Shown: positions 42,277-50,798 of the stretch, piece by piece
Layout: each line of letters starts with the position of its first letter
Position numbering within the stretch: position 1 is the first letter of the stretch
From: Methylorubrum aminovorans
GTDB taxonomy: Bacteria > Pseudomonadota > Alphaproteobacteria > Rhizobiales > Beijerinckiaceae
DNA: 63,129 bases
Assembly (NCBI RefSeq): GCF_022179725.1
Contig: NZ_BPRC01000024.1
Span: forward strand, 1 to 63,129
Direction: 5' to 3'
Notes under the pieces: model-generated
The model's input: only the letters and a program-made list of their open reading frames with translations
Databases searched by the model: none
What the model was told of the DNA's origin: nothing
Position numbers and translations under genes: made by a program

Positions 42277-42385
42277 GCCGAGCGAACGCAGCGTGGCAGA
42301 CACCCGGAGCAGGGTCCCTGTTCTTGCATCGTCGTTTCCGGAAGGCTGGACCCCGCCTTTCGGGACGATGCGCTGAAGGAGCGAA

Positions 42386-43135
42386 ATGATGCGCGAGCCG
42401 CCCGCCCGACGGGACCAGCGCGAGATCGTCGTCCCCGGTGACATGCGCGCCGGGCGAGGCCCGGCCAGGTCGCCGCGCCGCAAGCCGGTGCCGCGCGGAC
42501 CGACTGCCGCCGGCTGGCAGGCCGCCGCCCTGTCCGCAGCGAGCGGGGCCGGACGGTTCTGCCTGCGCTATCCCGGCGGCGTGTTTGGAACGCTGCTCGG
42601 CGCCGGCGCGGCGATCTATGTCTGCGTCAACGCCATGGGCCTTCAGGACGGGCCGCACCCGGCGCCGATCCTGCCGACCGTCGAGTCGAAGCCGGTAGCG
42701 GCAAAGCCTGCGCCGCCGCCGGTGCGGGAGGTCCGCACCGTGGAGGCGCCGAAGCCCGCCCCGGTGCGGGAGGCGCCGGCCCCGCCCCGCGACGCGATCG
42801 CCGACATGATCCGCTCCGGCGAGACGACTGCCTCGGTCACGCCCAAGGCGGAACGCAAGCCCGAACCGAAGCCGGCCGCGAAGGAGAAGGCCGAGGTGAA
42901 GGCGGATGCGGGCAAACCCGAGAGCCCGAAGCCCGACCCCACCGTGATCCGCGTCCAGCGCGCGCTGGCCAAGCTCGGTTACGGTCCGCTCAAGGATGAC
43001 GGCCTGATGGGACCGGGCACGAAGGCGGCGATCGAGAAGTTCGAGCGTGACCGCAAGCTGCCGGTGAAGGGCGAGGCCGTCGGGCCGACCCTGCGCGCCC
43101 TGACCCGCGAGATGACCGCCAAGGCGAACGGATAA
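42386..43135 (+). CDS. Membrane-anchored peptidoglycan-binding-fold protein
   Basis: A 249-aa protein starting at the ATG at 42386 (AAGGAGCG ribosome site). The N-terminal 60 residues are basic and cytoplasmic; one helix (about 66-85) follows; residues 90-180 are a Pro/Lys/Ala-rich linker; residues 185-249 form a peptidoglycan-binding_1 domain (VIRVQRALAKLGYGPLKDDG and AIEKFERDRKLPV). It probably tethers the inner membrane to the wall. It follows the kinase by 109 bases. Confidence 0.85.
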   Translation: MMREPPARRDQREIVVPGDMRAGRGPARSPRRKPVPRGPTAAGWQAAALSAASGAGRFCLRYPGGVFGTLLGAGAAIYVCVNAMGLQDGPHPAPILPTVESKPVAAKPAPPPVREVRTVEAPKPAPVREAPAPPRDAIADMIRSGETTASVTPKAERKPEPKPAAKEKAEVKADAGKPESPKPDPTVIRVQRALAKLGYGPLKDDGLMGPGTKAAIEKFERDRKLPVKGEAVGPTLRALTREMTAKANG

Positions 43136-43176
43136 GGCGAGCGGATAAGGCAGGATCGGCTCGATCGCTGCGGTTT

Positions 43177-43280
43177 CCCCTCCGTCGTCGCGAGGCGAAG
43201 CGGACGCGATCCAGGGCGCGCCCCTTCCGAAGAGGTCGCGCGGCTGGATCGCTTCGCGGTCGCTCGCGATGACGGAGGGG
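43177..43280. repeat. Intergenic palindromic repeat, copy 1
   Basis: A roughly 104-base imperfect inverted repeat. The left arm CCCCTCCGTCGTCGCGAGG and the right arm ending CGCTCGCGATGACGGAGGGG pair through inner GATCCAG/CTGGATC segments; the tip holds TTCCGAAGA. It lies between two genes read in the same direction. A similar unit occurs at 45804-45900. This matches mobile non-coding palindromes common in Methylobacterium and other Rhizobiales genomes. Confidence 0.75.
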
Positions 43281-43382
43281 AGCGAAACCCGATGCACTTC
43301 AGCGAAAAGCGGGTCGTGTCCGCCCCCCAAGCCGCGCCTTGCGGCCCTCGCCATCCAGGCGGCGGGCGCCTATGAACCGGGC

Positions 43383-43724
43383 ATGCCACGCCTTCGCTCG
43401 GATTTCTGGGTCTCCGCGCAGTTGCGACGCCTCAATGGGGAAAACATCCCGGCGGTGCAGCGTCGGCGCGGCGCGGCGGAGGCGGGAGCGATCTTCGTCA
43501 AGATTGACCGGCTCGACGGCACCGCCGACCTTTACGGCCCTGCGCCGCAGGCGCTGATCGAGGCGGAGGATCCGGGCGAGCGCCTGTTCACGGCGATCCT
43601 CAGCGCCGCCCCGTCGCCGGATGTCGAGGAGCGGCTCGCCCGCGAGATCCGCTTCGATTCCGATCTCTGGATCGTTGAGATCGACGACCGCGAGGGTCGG
43701 CACGGCCTGCCGCTCGCGGAGTAG
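43383..43724 (+). CDS. DUF1491 family protein
   Basis: A 113-aa cytosolic protein beginning MPRLRSDFWVSAQLRRLN. The segments GAAEAGAIFVKIDRLDGTAD, LYGPAPQAL and RFDSDLWIVEIDDREGRHGL match the alphaproteobacterial DUF1491 family, whose function is unknown. The ATG at 43383 gives the family-typical N-terminus. It is convergent with the DUF2336 gene, 16 bases apart. Confidence 0.88.
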   Translation: MPRLRSDFWVSAQLRRLNGENIPAVQRRRGAAEAGAIFVKIDRLDGTADLYGPAPQALIEAEDPGERLFTAILSAAPSPDVEERLAREIRFDSDLWIVEIDDREGRHGLPLAE

Positions 43725-43740
43725 GTTTTTTCAGCCGGCG

Positions 43741-44736
43741 TCAACTGGTGCGGCGCAGACGCGTCGGGAGGAGGGTGCGGAAGCCGCCGCGCTCGGAGGC
43801 GGCCGCGGCCGGGCGCTTGGCCTCGGGGCCGTGCAGCGGCTGGTGCTCGCCACCCGTGCGCTCCATCACGGGTACGCCGAGGATCGCGCAGAGCAGGTCG
43901 CGAGCCGTGGCCCGGCTCGTCTCGCGAAACAGCGTGACGAGGGCGAACACCCGATCGACCGAGCGCGCCACGTTGTCGTTGAGCGTGAGGAAGACGAACA
44001 CCGCCTCGCCTTCGCGCAGATCCGCGGCCCGCAGCGCGAGCGTCAGCAGATCGTAGCGCGCGGCCGGATCGACTGCCGCGCTGAGATAGTTCGGCGGAAG
44101 GCCGAGCCCGTTTCCGAGCGCGGTGACGAAGGCCTGGATGTCGCGGGAATGGGAATGCTCGACGAGGCTCGTGGCCAGAGCGCGGGGCGCCGGTGGGCAG
44201 GGCCGCAGGGCCGCAGTGGCCTCGACGGCCTCGGTTATGGCGCGGCGCTGCTCGGATTCGGCGAAGAGCCAGAGCGGCGCGAGGTCGGCGGGCGGGATGT
44301 CGGGCCGGCCGAGCAGGGTGCGGGCGAGATCCGTGTCGGTGCGGGCGCGGGCGAGCAGGCGCTCCAGCACTCGGGTGCCGATCAGCGCGCCGGGATTTTC
44401 CGCGATCGCCCGGTCGGTTTCCGCCTCCGTCTCCCGCTCGCGAGGCGGCGCGAGGGGAAAGCCGCGGGTCGCGAGGGCGGCGCGCACGCCCTCCGGTACG
44501 TCGGGGCAACCGTCGAGCTTTTCGGCGACGACGCGCAGCGTGTCCTCGTCCACGGTCGGAATCAGACCCGCCGCCAGGGACTCGAAGGCCTGGAGGATCG
44601 CCCGGTCGTGGACCGGCGCGGTCAGGAACAGGTCGGTCTGTACCCGCAGGATCACGGGCTTCAGGTCCAGCGCGGGGTCGCGCGAGAGCTCGATGAGGCC
44701 GGACAGGTCCGGCGCGCCGGCGACCGATGAGGACAT
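43741..44736 (-). CDS. DUF2336 domain-containing protein
   Basis: A 331-aa all-helical protein. The N-terminal 100 residues, with LFLTAPVHDRAILQAFESLA and VVAEKLDGCPDVPEGV, and the following ENPGALIGTRVLERLLA fit DUF2336, a HEAT-like helical family found in Alphaproteobacteria near motility and cell-cycle genes. No membrane segment, no enzyme motif. Its role is not known. It starts about 100 bases from the DapA-family gene end and is read in the same direction as the flagellar cluster. Confidence 0.75.
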   Translation of the reverse strand: MSSSVAGAPDLSGLIELSRDPALDLKPVILRVQTDLFLTAPVHDRAILQAFESLAAGLIPTVDEDTLRVVAEKLDGCPDVPEGVRAALATRGFPLAPPRERETEAETDRAIAENPGALIGTRVLERLLARARTDTDLARTLLGRPDIPPADLAPLWLFAESEQRRAITEAVEATAALRPCPPAPRALATSLVEHSHSRDIQAFVTALGNGLGLPPNYLSAAVDPAARYDLLTLALRAADLREGEAVFVFLTLNDNVARSVDRVFALVTLFRETSRATARDLLCAILGVPVMERTGGEHQPLHGPEAKRPAAAASERGGFRTLLPTRLRRTS

Positions 44737-44837
44737 GGCACTCGATTACGCAGAACTTACTCTGATGGTGAGTCAAACAGTTCTGCGTGAATCGACCTTT
44801 AAGACCGGCCAGCGGCGATTGTCCCGCTGCGGCCGAT

Positions 44838-45731
44838 TCAGGAGAGGTCGAGACGATCCACCACATCCGCCACCCGCTGCCGGAGGGGTTCCGGGAGCGG
44901 CAGGATCGGCCGGGGCGGATCGGCCCGGCACAGGCCGAGATGGCTCGCCGCTGCATAGATGACCCGCAGACTGGTGAACTCCTTGAACAGGTCCCAGAGC
45001 GGCTGCATCCGTGCGTTGAGCGCCCGCGTTCTCGTGGCGTCGCCGGCCTGCGCCGCCCGCAGAATCGCGAGGCAGGTGTGCGGAAACAGCCCGGCGGCGA
45101 CGCTGTACCAAGCCTCGCTGCCCGCGAGCAGCGCCTCTGCTGCGTTCCAGTCCCCGCTGGTGCCGAGACGGAACTCGGCCGGCACGGCCCGGCGCAGGGC
45201 GTCGAGATGGTCGGCTACCGCGTCCGGATCCGGCGCCGGACTCTTGAGCGCACAGATGCCGGGCACCTGCGCCAGTCGCCCGACCAGCGAGGGCGCGAAC
45301 CGGAAATGCGTGGTGCCGGGATTGTCGTAGATGCAGATCGGCAGCCCGCTCTCCGTCGCGACGGCCGAGAAATGCTCGGACACCTCCTCGTCAGTCAGCG
45401 GCGTGTAGGAGACGGCGGCCAGGAGCCCTGCCACGGCGCCCGCCGCCCGCGCGTCCTGCGCCAGCGCGATCGCTTCGTCCGTGCGCAGAGCCCCGACGCC
45501 GACGATGACCGGTACCCGGCCGGCGGCCTCGTCGAGGGCCGCGTCGAGGGCGCGGCGGCGCTCTTCGCGGGACAGATAGGCGTAGGTGCCGGTGCTGCCG
45601 AGAAGCCCGATCGAGTCCACGCCCGCGCGCACGAGCGGGGCGATCAGGGCGCGCAACGCCGCGGTGTCGACGCGTCCGTCGGCGGAGGCGGGGGTGATGG
45701 GGAAGGCGGACAGGCCGGTGAAACAGGTCAT
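44838..45731 (-). CDS. DapA-family (dihydrodipicolinate synthase-like) aldolase
   Basis: A 297-aa class I aldolase/lyase. Active-site segments seen are GLLGSTGTYAYLSREERR (loop with the substrate Thr), ICIYDNPGTTHF (catalytic Tyr) and GICALKSPAPDPDA (Schiff-base Lys). The loop deviates from the G-T-T-G-E of true DapA and the gene has no lysine-pathway neighbours, so it more likely acts on another 2-oxo acid, as in sugar-acid or hydroxyproline breakdown. The ATG at 45731 is chosen over an upstream frame by family length. Confidence 0.87.
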   Translation of the reverse strand: MTCFTGLSAFPITPASADGRVDTAALRALIAPLVRAGVDSIGLLGSTGTYAYLSREERRRALDAALDEAAGRVPVIVGVGALRTDEAIALAQDARAAGAVAGLLAAVSYTPLTDEEVSEHFSAVATESGLPICIYDNPGTTHFRFAPSLVGRLAQVPGICALKSPAPDPDAVADHLDALRRAVPAEFRLGTSGDWNAAEALLAGSEAWYSVAAGLFPHTCLAILRAAQAGDATRTRALNARMQPLWDLFKEFTSLRVIYAAASHLGLCRADPPRPILPLPEPLRQRVADVVDRLDLS

Positions 45732-45803
45732 GGCCGTGGCAGGATGGGCGGGCGCCCGAGCGCGGTCAACGCGGGCTGGGAACATGGCCGCGGCGTTCAG
45801 CCC

Positions 45804-45900
45804 GATCCGTCACTGCGAGCGGAGCAAAGCAGTCCAGGGGCGCGGCGTCTTCGAAGGAGGCGGCGCCCTGGATCGCTTCGCTGACGCTCGCGATGTCGGA
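45804..45900. repeat. Intergenic palindromic repeat, copy 2
   Basis: An imperfect inverted repeat of about 97 bases. The left arm GTCACTGCGAGCGGAGC pairs with the right arm CGCTGACGCTCGCGATGTC, with inner CAGGGGCGC/GCGCCCTG and a TTCGAAGGA tip. It matches the unit at 43177-43280 in arm sequence and layout, and lies downstream of the fliL-like gene. Confidence 0.7.
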
Positions 45901-45906
45901 GCTCGG

Positions 45907-46353
45907 CTAGGAGCGTACTTCCCGCTTGGCCACGAAGTTCAATTCGTCGACCAGCACGTCCTTCACCACGTCGGAGCCCAGGCGCTCGTTCACCTTGGCG
46001 CGGATCTGGGCGAGCCGACCGTTGATGTCGTAGCGGGCGAGCTTGCGGAAATCGATCGTGGTGTCGCCGTAGATCTGGCGGAAGGCCTCATCCACCACGA
46101 AGGCGTTGGGGGCGACGGGCAGCGTGTGCATCAGCTTGGCATCCGCCGTGAAGACCAGCACGGCGATGACGTAGCCCTGGACCTTGCCCTCGGCGACCAT
46201 CGGAATGTTGATGGGCGCGAGCTTCTGATATTGCAGACCCTCCAGGTAGGGCTCGGTCGACTTCGAGAAGAATCCGCCGCCATAGGTCACCGCCGCGTAA
46301 CACGAGGCGATGGTGACCGCGCAGATCCACAAACCGCTGAAGAGGACGCGCAT
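45907..46353 (-). CDS. FliL-like flagellar membrane protein
   Basis: A 148-aa protein with one N-terminal helix (about 5-24), then a periplasmic domain containing INIPMVAEGKVQGYVIAVLV, DEAFRQIYGDTTIDFRKLAR and VKDVLVDELNFVAKREV. The beta-sheet plus long C-terminal helix plan and its motif fit a FliL relative (stator-associated, stomatin-like). It is shorter and more diverged than canonical FliL and has no flanking FliM/FliN. Last gene of the flagellar run, directly after the FlgN-like gene. Confidence 0.65.
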   Translation of the reverse strand: MRVLFSGLWICAVTIASCYAAVTYGGGFFSKSTEPYLEGLQYQKLAPINIPMVAEGKVQGYVIAVLVFTADAKLMHTLPVAPNAFVVDEAFRQIYGDTTIDFRKLARYDINGRLAQIRAKVNERLGSDVVKDVLVDELNFVAKREVRS

Positions 46354-46356
46354 CGC

Positions 46357-46701
46357 TCAATCGCGTCCCGAATGTGCGGACAGGCGCGCGGAATAGGTGC
46401 CATCCGACTCGGCCGCCTGGAGGCTGGCCTGGAGCGTCTCGCCGACCTCCTCCACCGCCCGCAGATGCAGGGCGACCGCCTCTTGGTTGCGGATCAGCTT
46501 GTCGCGCAGGCGGGCCAGCACGATGCCGGTCTCGGCGTCCAGCGCCGCGACGTCGATGCCGCGGGCCAACCGCGTGAGTTCGAGCAGGCTCCGGCTTTTC
46601 GCCCGGTTGACCGCGTCGAGATCGAAGGCGGTGTTGGCGGCGAGCGCCTCGGTCTCGGCCTCGACGGTGGCCTCCAGCCGCTTGAGGGATTCGAGCAGCA
46701 T
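46357..46701 (-). CDS. FlgN-like flagellar export chaperone
   Basis: A 114-aa helical protein. The motif DAVNRAKSRSLLELTRLARG and the two long helices fit alphaproteobacterial FlgN-type chaperones that bind hook-associated proteins FlgK and FlgL, both encoded in this cluster. It follows the FlgJ-like gene by 6 bases and precedes the FliL-like gene by 3, so it is in the same operon. The assignment is from motif and context; this family is poorly conserved. Confidence 0.65.
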   Translation of the reverse strand: MLLESLKRLEATVEAETEALAANTAFDLDAVNRAKSRSLLELTRLARGIDVAALDAETGIVLARLRDKLIRNQEAVALHLRAVEEVGETLQASLQAAESDGTYSARLSAHSGRD

Positions 46702-46707
46702 CGCCGG

Positions 46708-47184
46708 TCAGACCTTGCCCGCCACGCCGGTAGCCGTGGGAGCCGCCGGCGTCGTGTTGCCGGTGGGATGCGCAGGGTTCAGCATGCGGGCGATGCCGAT
46801 GCCGCCGGTCTTGGCGATCTGCTGGCCGATCTGTTCGGAGAGCATCGACTTCCAGATGCCGCCGGCATTGCCTTTGCCGAACACGGTCTCGGCCTTGGGC
46901 AGCATCGCCTCGACGAATTGCTGGATCACCTGCCCCTCGAACTTCCGGTAGGGGTCGGCGGTGCTGCTGCGGACGGTGTCGTTCTTCATGCTGGTGAGCG
47001 TCCCGTGGACGTCGAGCGGCATGTGCGTGGTGAGACCCACCTCGCGGGCGGCCTCGTCGGCGGCGCTGGCGAAGGCCGCCGGGTCGCCGGGCTGCGACAG
47101 CTTGGCTGCCGCCTCCTGATAGCGGGCCGGATCGGCGGCGCGGGCCACGTCCATGACGATGTCGGAAGGGGGGGAGATGCTCAT
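46708..47184 (-). CDS. FlgJ-like rod-binding protein
   Basis: A 158-aa protein. The C-terminal half has RKFEGQVIQQFVEAMLPKAE, VFGKGNAGGIWKSMLSEQIG and QQIAKTGGIGIARML, the rod-binding domain of FlgJ. The muramidase domain of the enterobacterial protein is absent, as usual in Alphaproteobacteria, where the domain stands alone. It is needed for rod assembly or capping. The N-terminal 70 residues are low-conserved. Confidence 0.88.
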   Translation of the reverse strand: MSISPPSDIVMDVARAADPARYQEAAAKLSQPGDPAAFASAADEAAREVGLTTHMPLDVHGTLTSMKNDTVRSSTADPYRKFEGQVIQQFVEAMLPKAETVFGKGNAGGIWKSMLSEQIGQQIAKTGGIGIARMLNPAHPTGNTTPAAPTATGVAGKV

Positions 47185-47255
47185 CGCGCCATCGATCCTG
47201 ACGCGGCGCGAACCGGTGCGCCGCTGACAATCGGAGGAACCCTAGACCCGCTGGC

Positions 47256-47666
47256 TTACGGGAGGCTTGCGTCCCGGCGCTGGGCCAGCCCGTCGAGCCG
47301 CTCCATCGCCTCGACCCGTTCGCGCTCGCGGTCGAGCAGCGTCTCGATCCGCTCGGCATTGAGTTCGGCGCGCTTGAGCGCGAGGCCCTGCTCGCGCACG
47401 TCGTCGGCTTGCGATGCCGCGATCCGTTCGAGTTCGGTCGCGCGAGCGGCGAGGCCGCGCAGGCGGCGGTTGGACGCTTCGAGGAACAGGTGCCCGTGGG
47501 CGGAGGAGCCGACGGCCGCCAGCAGGGCGGCGCGGTCCGCCTCGACGGCGTCGGCGTCGCGCCGGGTCTGGGCGAGCTGCCATTCGGCAGCCCGGCGCAT
47601 CTGCTCCTGCACGGCGGTGAGCCGCTCGGCGCGCTTGAGGCGCTTGGCGATGTCGGCGGCGGACAT
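47256..47666 (-). CDS. FliJ-like flagellar coiled-coil protein
   Basis: A 136-aa protein made of two helices forming a coiled coil (KRLKRAERLTAVQEQMRRAA and ERIETLLDRERERVEAMERL). The size, helical hairpin plan and location right behind fliR fit FliJ, the stalk that links FliI to FlhA. Sequence similarity in this family is very low, so this is context-supported. It starts 4 bases before the fliR stop region. Confidence 0.55.
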   Translation of the reverse strand: MSAADIAKRLKRAERLTAVQEQMRRAAEWQLAQTRRDADAVEADRAALLAAVGSSAHGHLFLEASNRRLRGLAARATELERIAASQADDVREQGLALKRAELNAERIETLLDRERERVEAMERLDGLAQRRDASLP

Positions 47667-47670
47667 GCGC

Positions 47671-48441
47671 TCAGCCCTTGCGCAGCCAAGCGAGATAGCC
47701 GGCCAGGAACTGGGTCATGAATTCGCTGGAGAGATAGTAGAGCAGGAGCAGCGCGCCGAACATCACGAAGGGCGTGGCGATGAAGTAGACCGGGATCGTC
47801 GGCGTCAGCTTGTTCACGAACCCGGCCGCGAGGTTCACCGCCACGGCGTAGATGATGAAGGGCGCGGCGATCCGCAGCGCCAGGGTGAAGGCCTCGCCGA
47901 TCTGGTCGGCGAGGCGCACCAGCGCGGTCTGCGTGCCGAAGCCCTCGCCCGGCGGGATGCGGGCATAGGAATCGACCAGCCCGCGAAACAGCTCCCAGTG
48001 CAGGTCGGCGGCGAACATCAGCGCGACCGCGCTGAGGACGATCAGCGTCTCGACCGCGGGAATCGCGTCGCTGCCCTCCACCGGCGTGCCCGGCATCGAG
48101 CCGAAGCCGACCATGGTCGAGACCGCGTTCATCACCGTCTCCAGCACGAAGATGAAGATGCGCCCGAGCAGACCGATGAGAAGCCCGGTCACGCTCTCGC
48201 TGGCGATCCAGGCCAGCGTGTCCGTTGGCGCCTGCCCCGGAAGCCGACCCTGGAACAGCGGCAGCAGCAGCGGCGTGACCGCGAGCGAGACGCCGCCGGC
48301 GATGAGGAGCCGCACCTGCGCCGGCACCCGCGGGCTTGAGAAGCCGGGCACGATCAGGAGGCAGCCGCCGATGCGGCAGAAGATCAGGAAGGTGGCGAGG
48401 AAGGCGTCGCCGCCGAGCAGGCTGCCGAAGCCCGGAATCAC
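47671..48441 (-). CDS. fliR: Flagellar export gate protein FliR
   Basis: A 256-aa membrane protein of the type III export gate with FliP and FliQ. It has about six helices, with LLGGDAFLATFLIFCRIGGC near the start, VSTMVGFGSMPGTPVEGSDA in the middle and LAADLHWELFRGL-like sequence around FAADLHWELFRGLVDSYARI. The GTG at 48441 overlaps the flhA stop (GTGA), indicating translational coupling. The longer open frame extending upstream is the complement reading through flhA and is not the start. Confidence 0.92.
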   Translation of the reverse strand: MIPGFGSLLGGDAFLATFLIFCRIGGCLLIVPGFSSPRVPAQVRLLIAGGVSLAVTPLLLPLFQGRLPGQAPTDTLAWIASESVTGLLIGLLGRIFIFVLETVMNAVSTMVGFGSMPGTPVEGSDAIPAVETLIVLSAVALMFAADLHWELFRGLVDSYARIPPGEGFGTQTALVRLADQIGEAFTLALRIAAPFIIYAVAVNLAAGFVNKLTPTIPVYFIATPFVMFGALLLLYYLSSEFMTQFLAGYLAWLRKG

Positions 48442-50519
48442 GAGATGGTGCCCAGCGACTTGATCTCGACGCCGCGGGCGATCTCCAGATGCGAGAGGAC
48501 GGGGAGCGTCGGGAAGATCCGCTCGATGATCATCCGCACGTAGGGCCGCGCGTCGGGGGCGGTGACGAGGGCGAAGCCGTGGACCTGCCGCATCCGCTCG
48601 CGGATCGCCTCGCCGGCCTCCGCGCCGAACTGCTCGACGAGGCGCGGATCGATGTCGAATTCGATGACCTCGCCCTTGGCGTCGCGCTTGAGGCTCTGGT
48701 GGAAGGTGAGGTCCCAGTTGGCGCCGAGCCTGAGCACGTGCAGCACGCCGTCCTCGGCGAGGTCGCCGCAGATCTGCTGGGCGACGCGCATGCGCACGTG
48801 CTCGGCGATCTGCTCGGCGCGGCGGGCATGCGGGGTGATCTCGGCCACCGCCTCCAGGATCAGGTGGAGGTTGCGGATCGAAACCCGCTCGGAGAGCAGC
48901 AGCTTCAGCACCGCCTGCAGGCCGGAATGCGAGATCTGCGAGGGGCAGATCTCGTCGATCAGCCGCTTGTATTCGGGGTCGAGCCGATCGAGCAGCGACC
49001 GCATATCCTTGTAGGACAGGAACTGGGGCAGGTTGTTGCGGATCACCTCGGAGAGGTGGGTGAGCAGCACCGAGGCGCCGTCGATCGCCTCGAAGCCGGA
49101 GCGGCGGATCTCGCCGGCATAGGCATCGACCACCCACAGCGCCTTCATGCCGAAGGCGGGTTCGCGCACCTCTTCGGCCGGCACGTCGGGGCGGGGCCCA
49201 TCGCCGACGACGACGAGCAATTCGCCCGGGCGCATCTCCTGGGTGGCCGCGACCGTGCCGTGGATGCGGATCTGGTAGGTCTTGGGCGGCAGGTTGAGGC
49301 TGTCGGTGAGCTTGATATCGGGCACGACGAAGCCGTACTGGCGCGCGAACTTGCGGCGCATCTTGGCGACGCGGTGGTGCAACTCGGCGTGGCTGCCCTG
49401 GATCTGCGCGGCGACCTGCCGGCCGAGGCACAGCTCGATCTCCGGCGTGCGCAGCTGCTCCTTGACCGAATCCTTGACCTCGGCCTGCTTGGTCTCCTCC
49501 TCGCGCTTGACCTTGGCTGCGGCCAGCGCAGCCTGCGCCGCGCGGCGCTTCGGGATGGTGATCGCCACGAAGCCCATCAGGCCCGCGAGCGCGACGAACG
49601 GCAGGAACGGCAGGCCCGGCACGAGGGCGAACATCAGCATCAAGGCGGCGGCGACGATCAGCGCGCGGGGATAGGCGCTGAGCTGGCCGAGCACCGCCTC
49701 TTCCGCCGCGCCGCGAGTGCCGCCCTTCGAGACGAGGAGGCCGGCGGCGAGCGAGACGATCAGCGCCGGGATCTGCGAGACGAGGCCGTCGCCGACCGAC
49801 AGCTTGACGAACACGTCCGCCGCTTGGCCGAGCGGCATGCCGTGGCGGGTGGTGCCGATGATGACGCCGCCGAAGACGTTGACCGCGATGACGATGAGCG
49901 AGGCCACCGCCTCGCCGCGCACGAATTTCGAGGCGCCGTCCATCGAGCCGAAGAAGGCCGATTCCTCCTCCAGTTCGCGGCGGCGGCGCTGCGCCTCCTT
50001 GTCGTCGATCAGGCCGGCATTGAGATCGGCGTCGATCGCCATCTGCTTGCCGGGGATGGCGTCGAGGGTGAAGCGGGCGCCGACCTCGGCGATGCGGGTC
50101 GCGCCCTTAGTGATGACGAGGAAGTTGACCGTGATGAGGATCACGAAGACGACGATTCCGATGACGAAATCGCCGCTCATCACGAATTGCGAGAAGCCCT
50201 GGATGACGTGGCCGGCGGCGTCCACGCCCTTCTGTCCGTTGGCCAGGATCAGGCGGGTGGTGGCGATGCCGAGCGCGAGCCGCAGCAGCGTCGCGATCAG
50301 CAGCACGGTGGGGAAGGCCGAGAATTCGAGCGGCTTCTGAATCCAGAGCGCCACCATCAGGATCAGCACCGAGAGCGCGATCGAGAAGGCGAGCCCGATA
50401 TCGATCAGCACCGCCGGCACCGGCAGGAACAGAACCGCCAGGATCGCGACGATGCCGGCCGCGAATCCGAAATCCCGCCGCGACCGCTTCTCCAGGACGA
50501 GCGCTTCGCTCACCGCCAT
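48438..50519 (-). CDS. flhA: Flagellar export gate protein FlhA
   Basis: A 693-aa protein. Eight helices (to about residue 330) include the conserved RLALGIATTRLILANGQKG and the FHIPEP region with GKQMAIDADLNAGLIDDKEA. The cytoplasmic domain (about 350-693) forms the export ring; it has TYQIRIHGTVAATQEM and LDRLDPEYKRLIDEICPSQI. Length and motifs are normal. The ATG at 50519 gives the family N-terminus. It leads the fliR-fliJ-flgJ-flgN-fliL run. Confidence 0.96.
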   Translation of the reverse strand: MAVSEALVLEKRSRRDFGFAAGIVAILAVLFLPVPAVLIDIGLAFSIALSVLILMVALWIQKPLEFSAFPTVLLIATLLRLALGIATTRLILANGQKGVDAAGHVIQGFSQFVMSGDFVIGIVVFVILITVNFLVITKGATRIAEVGARFTLDAIPGKQMAIDADLNAGLIDDKEAQRRRRELEEESAFFGSMDGASKFVRGEAVASLIVIAVNVFGGVIIGTTRHGMPLGQAADVFVKLSVGDGLVSQIPALIVSLAAGLLVSKGGTRGAAEEAVLGQLSAYPRALIVAAALMLMFALVPGLPFLPFVALAGLMGFVAITIPKRRAAQAALAAAKVKREEETKQAEVKDSVKEQLRTPEIELCLGRQVAAQIQGSHAELHHRVAKMRRKFARQYGFVVPDIKLTDSLNLPPKTYQIRIHGTVAATQEMRPGELLVVVGDGPRPDVPAEEVREPAFGMKALWVVDAYAGEIRRSGFEAIDGASVLLTHLSEVIRNNLPQFLSYKDMRSLLDRLDPEYKRLIDEICPSQISHSGLQAVLKLLLSERVSIRNLHLILEAVAEITPHARRAEQIAEHVRMRVAQQICGDLAEDGVLHVLRLGANWDLTFHQSLKRDAKGEVIEFDIDPRLVEQFGAEAGEAIRERMRQVHGFALVTAPDARPYVRMIIERIFPTLPVLSHLEIARGVEIKSLGTIS

Positions 50520-50798
50520 GACGTGAACCGTTCCCCTCAGGTCACGCCGCTTGTGACCTGGCAAGCTTGCGCGGGGATGGAGGCGCGGAAGCAGAAACGG
50601 ACAACCACGAGGTCTGCCCAGGCCGACGGTGGGCACGGCGGATATGGCGCCGGTCGCTCAAAGCGGCGTTATAGATCCGGTCGATTATCGATCATATGTG
50701 AAGAAAATCATGAGAGTTTTATCAATTGATAATCAGCACTCACTAGTTCTGCTTCGACGAAGGTCCATTCCTCGGTCCTCGGAGTGTCGGAGCGGCAA

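Noticed and set aside
45586..50729. Long plus-strand frames (917 and 797 codons) across the flagellar genes
   Set aside because: Antisense of the fliL-like to flhA genes; composition of random GC-rich reading.
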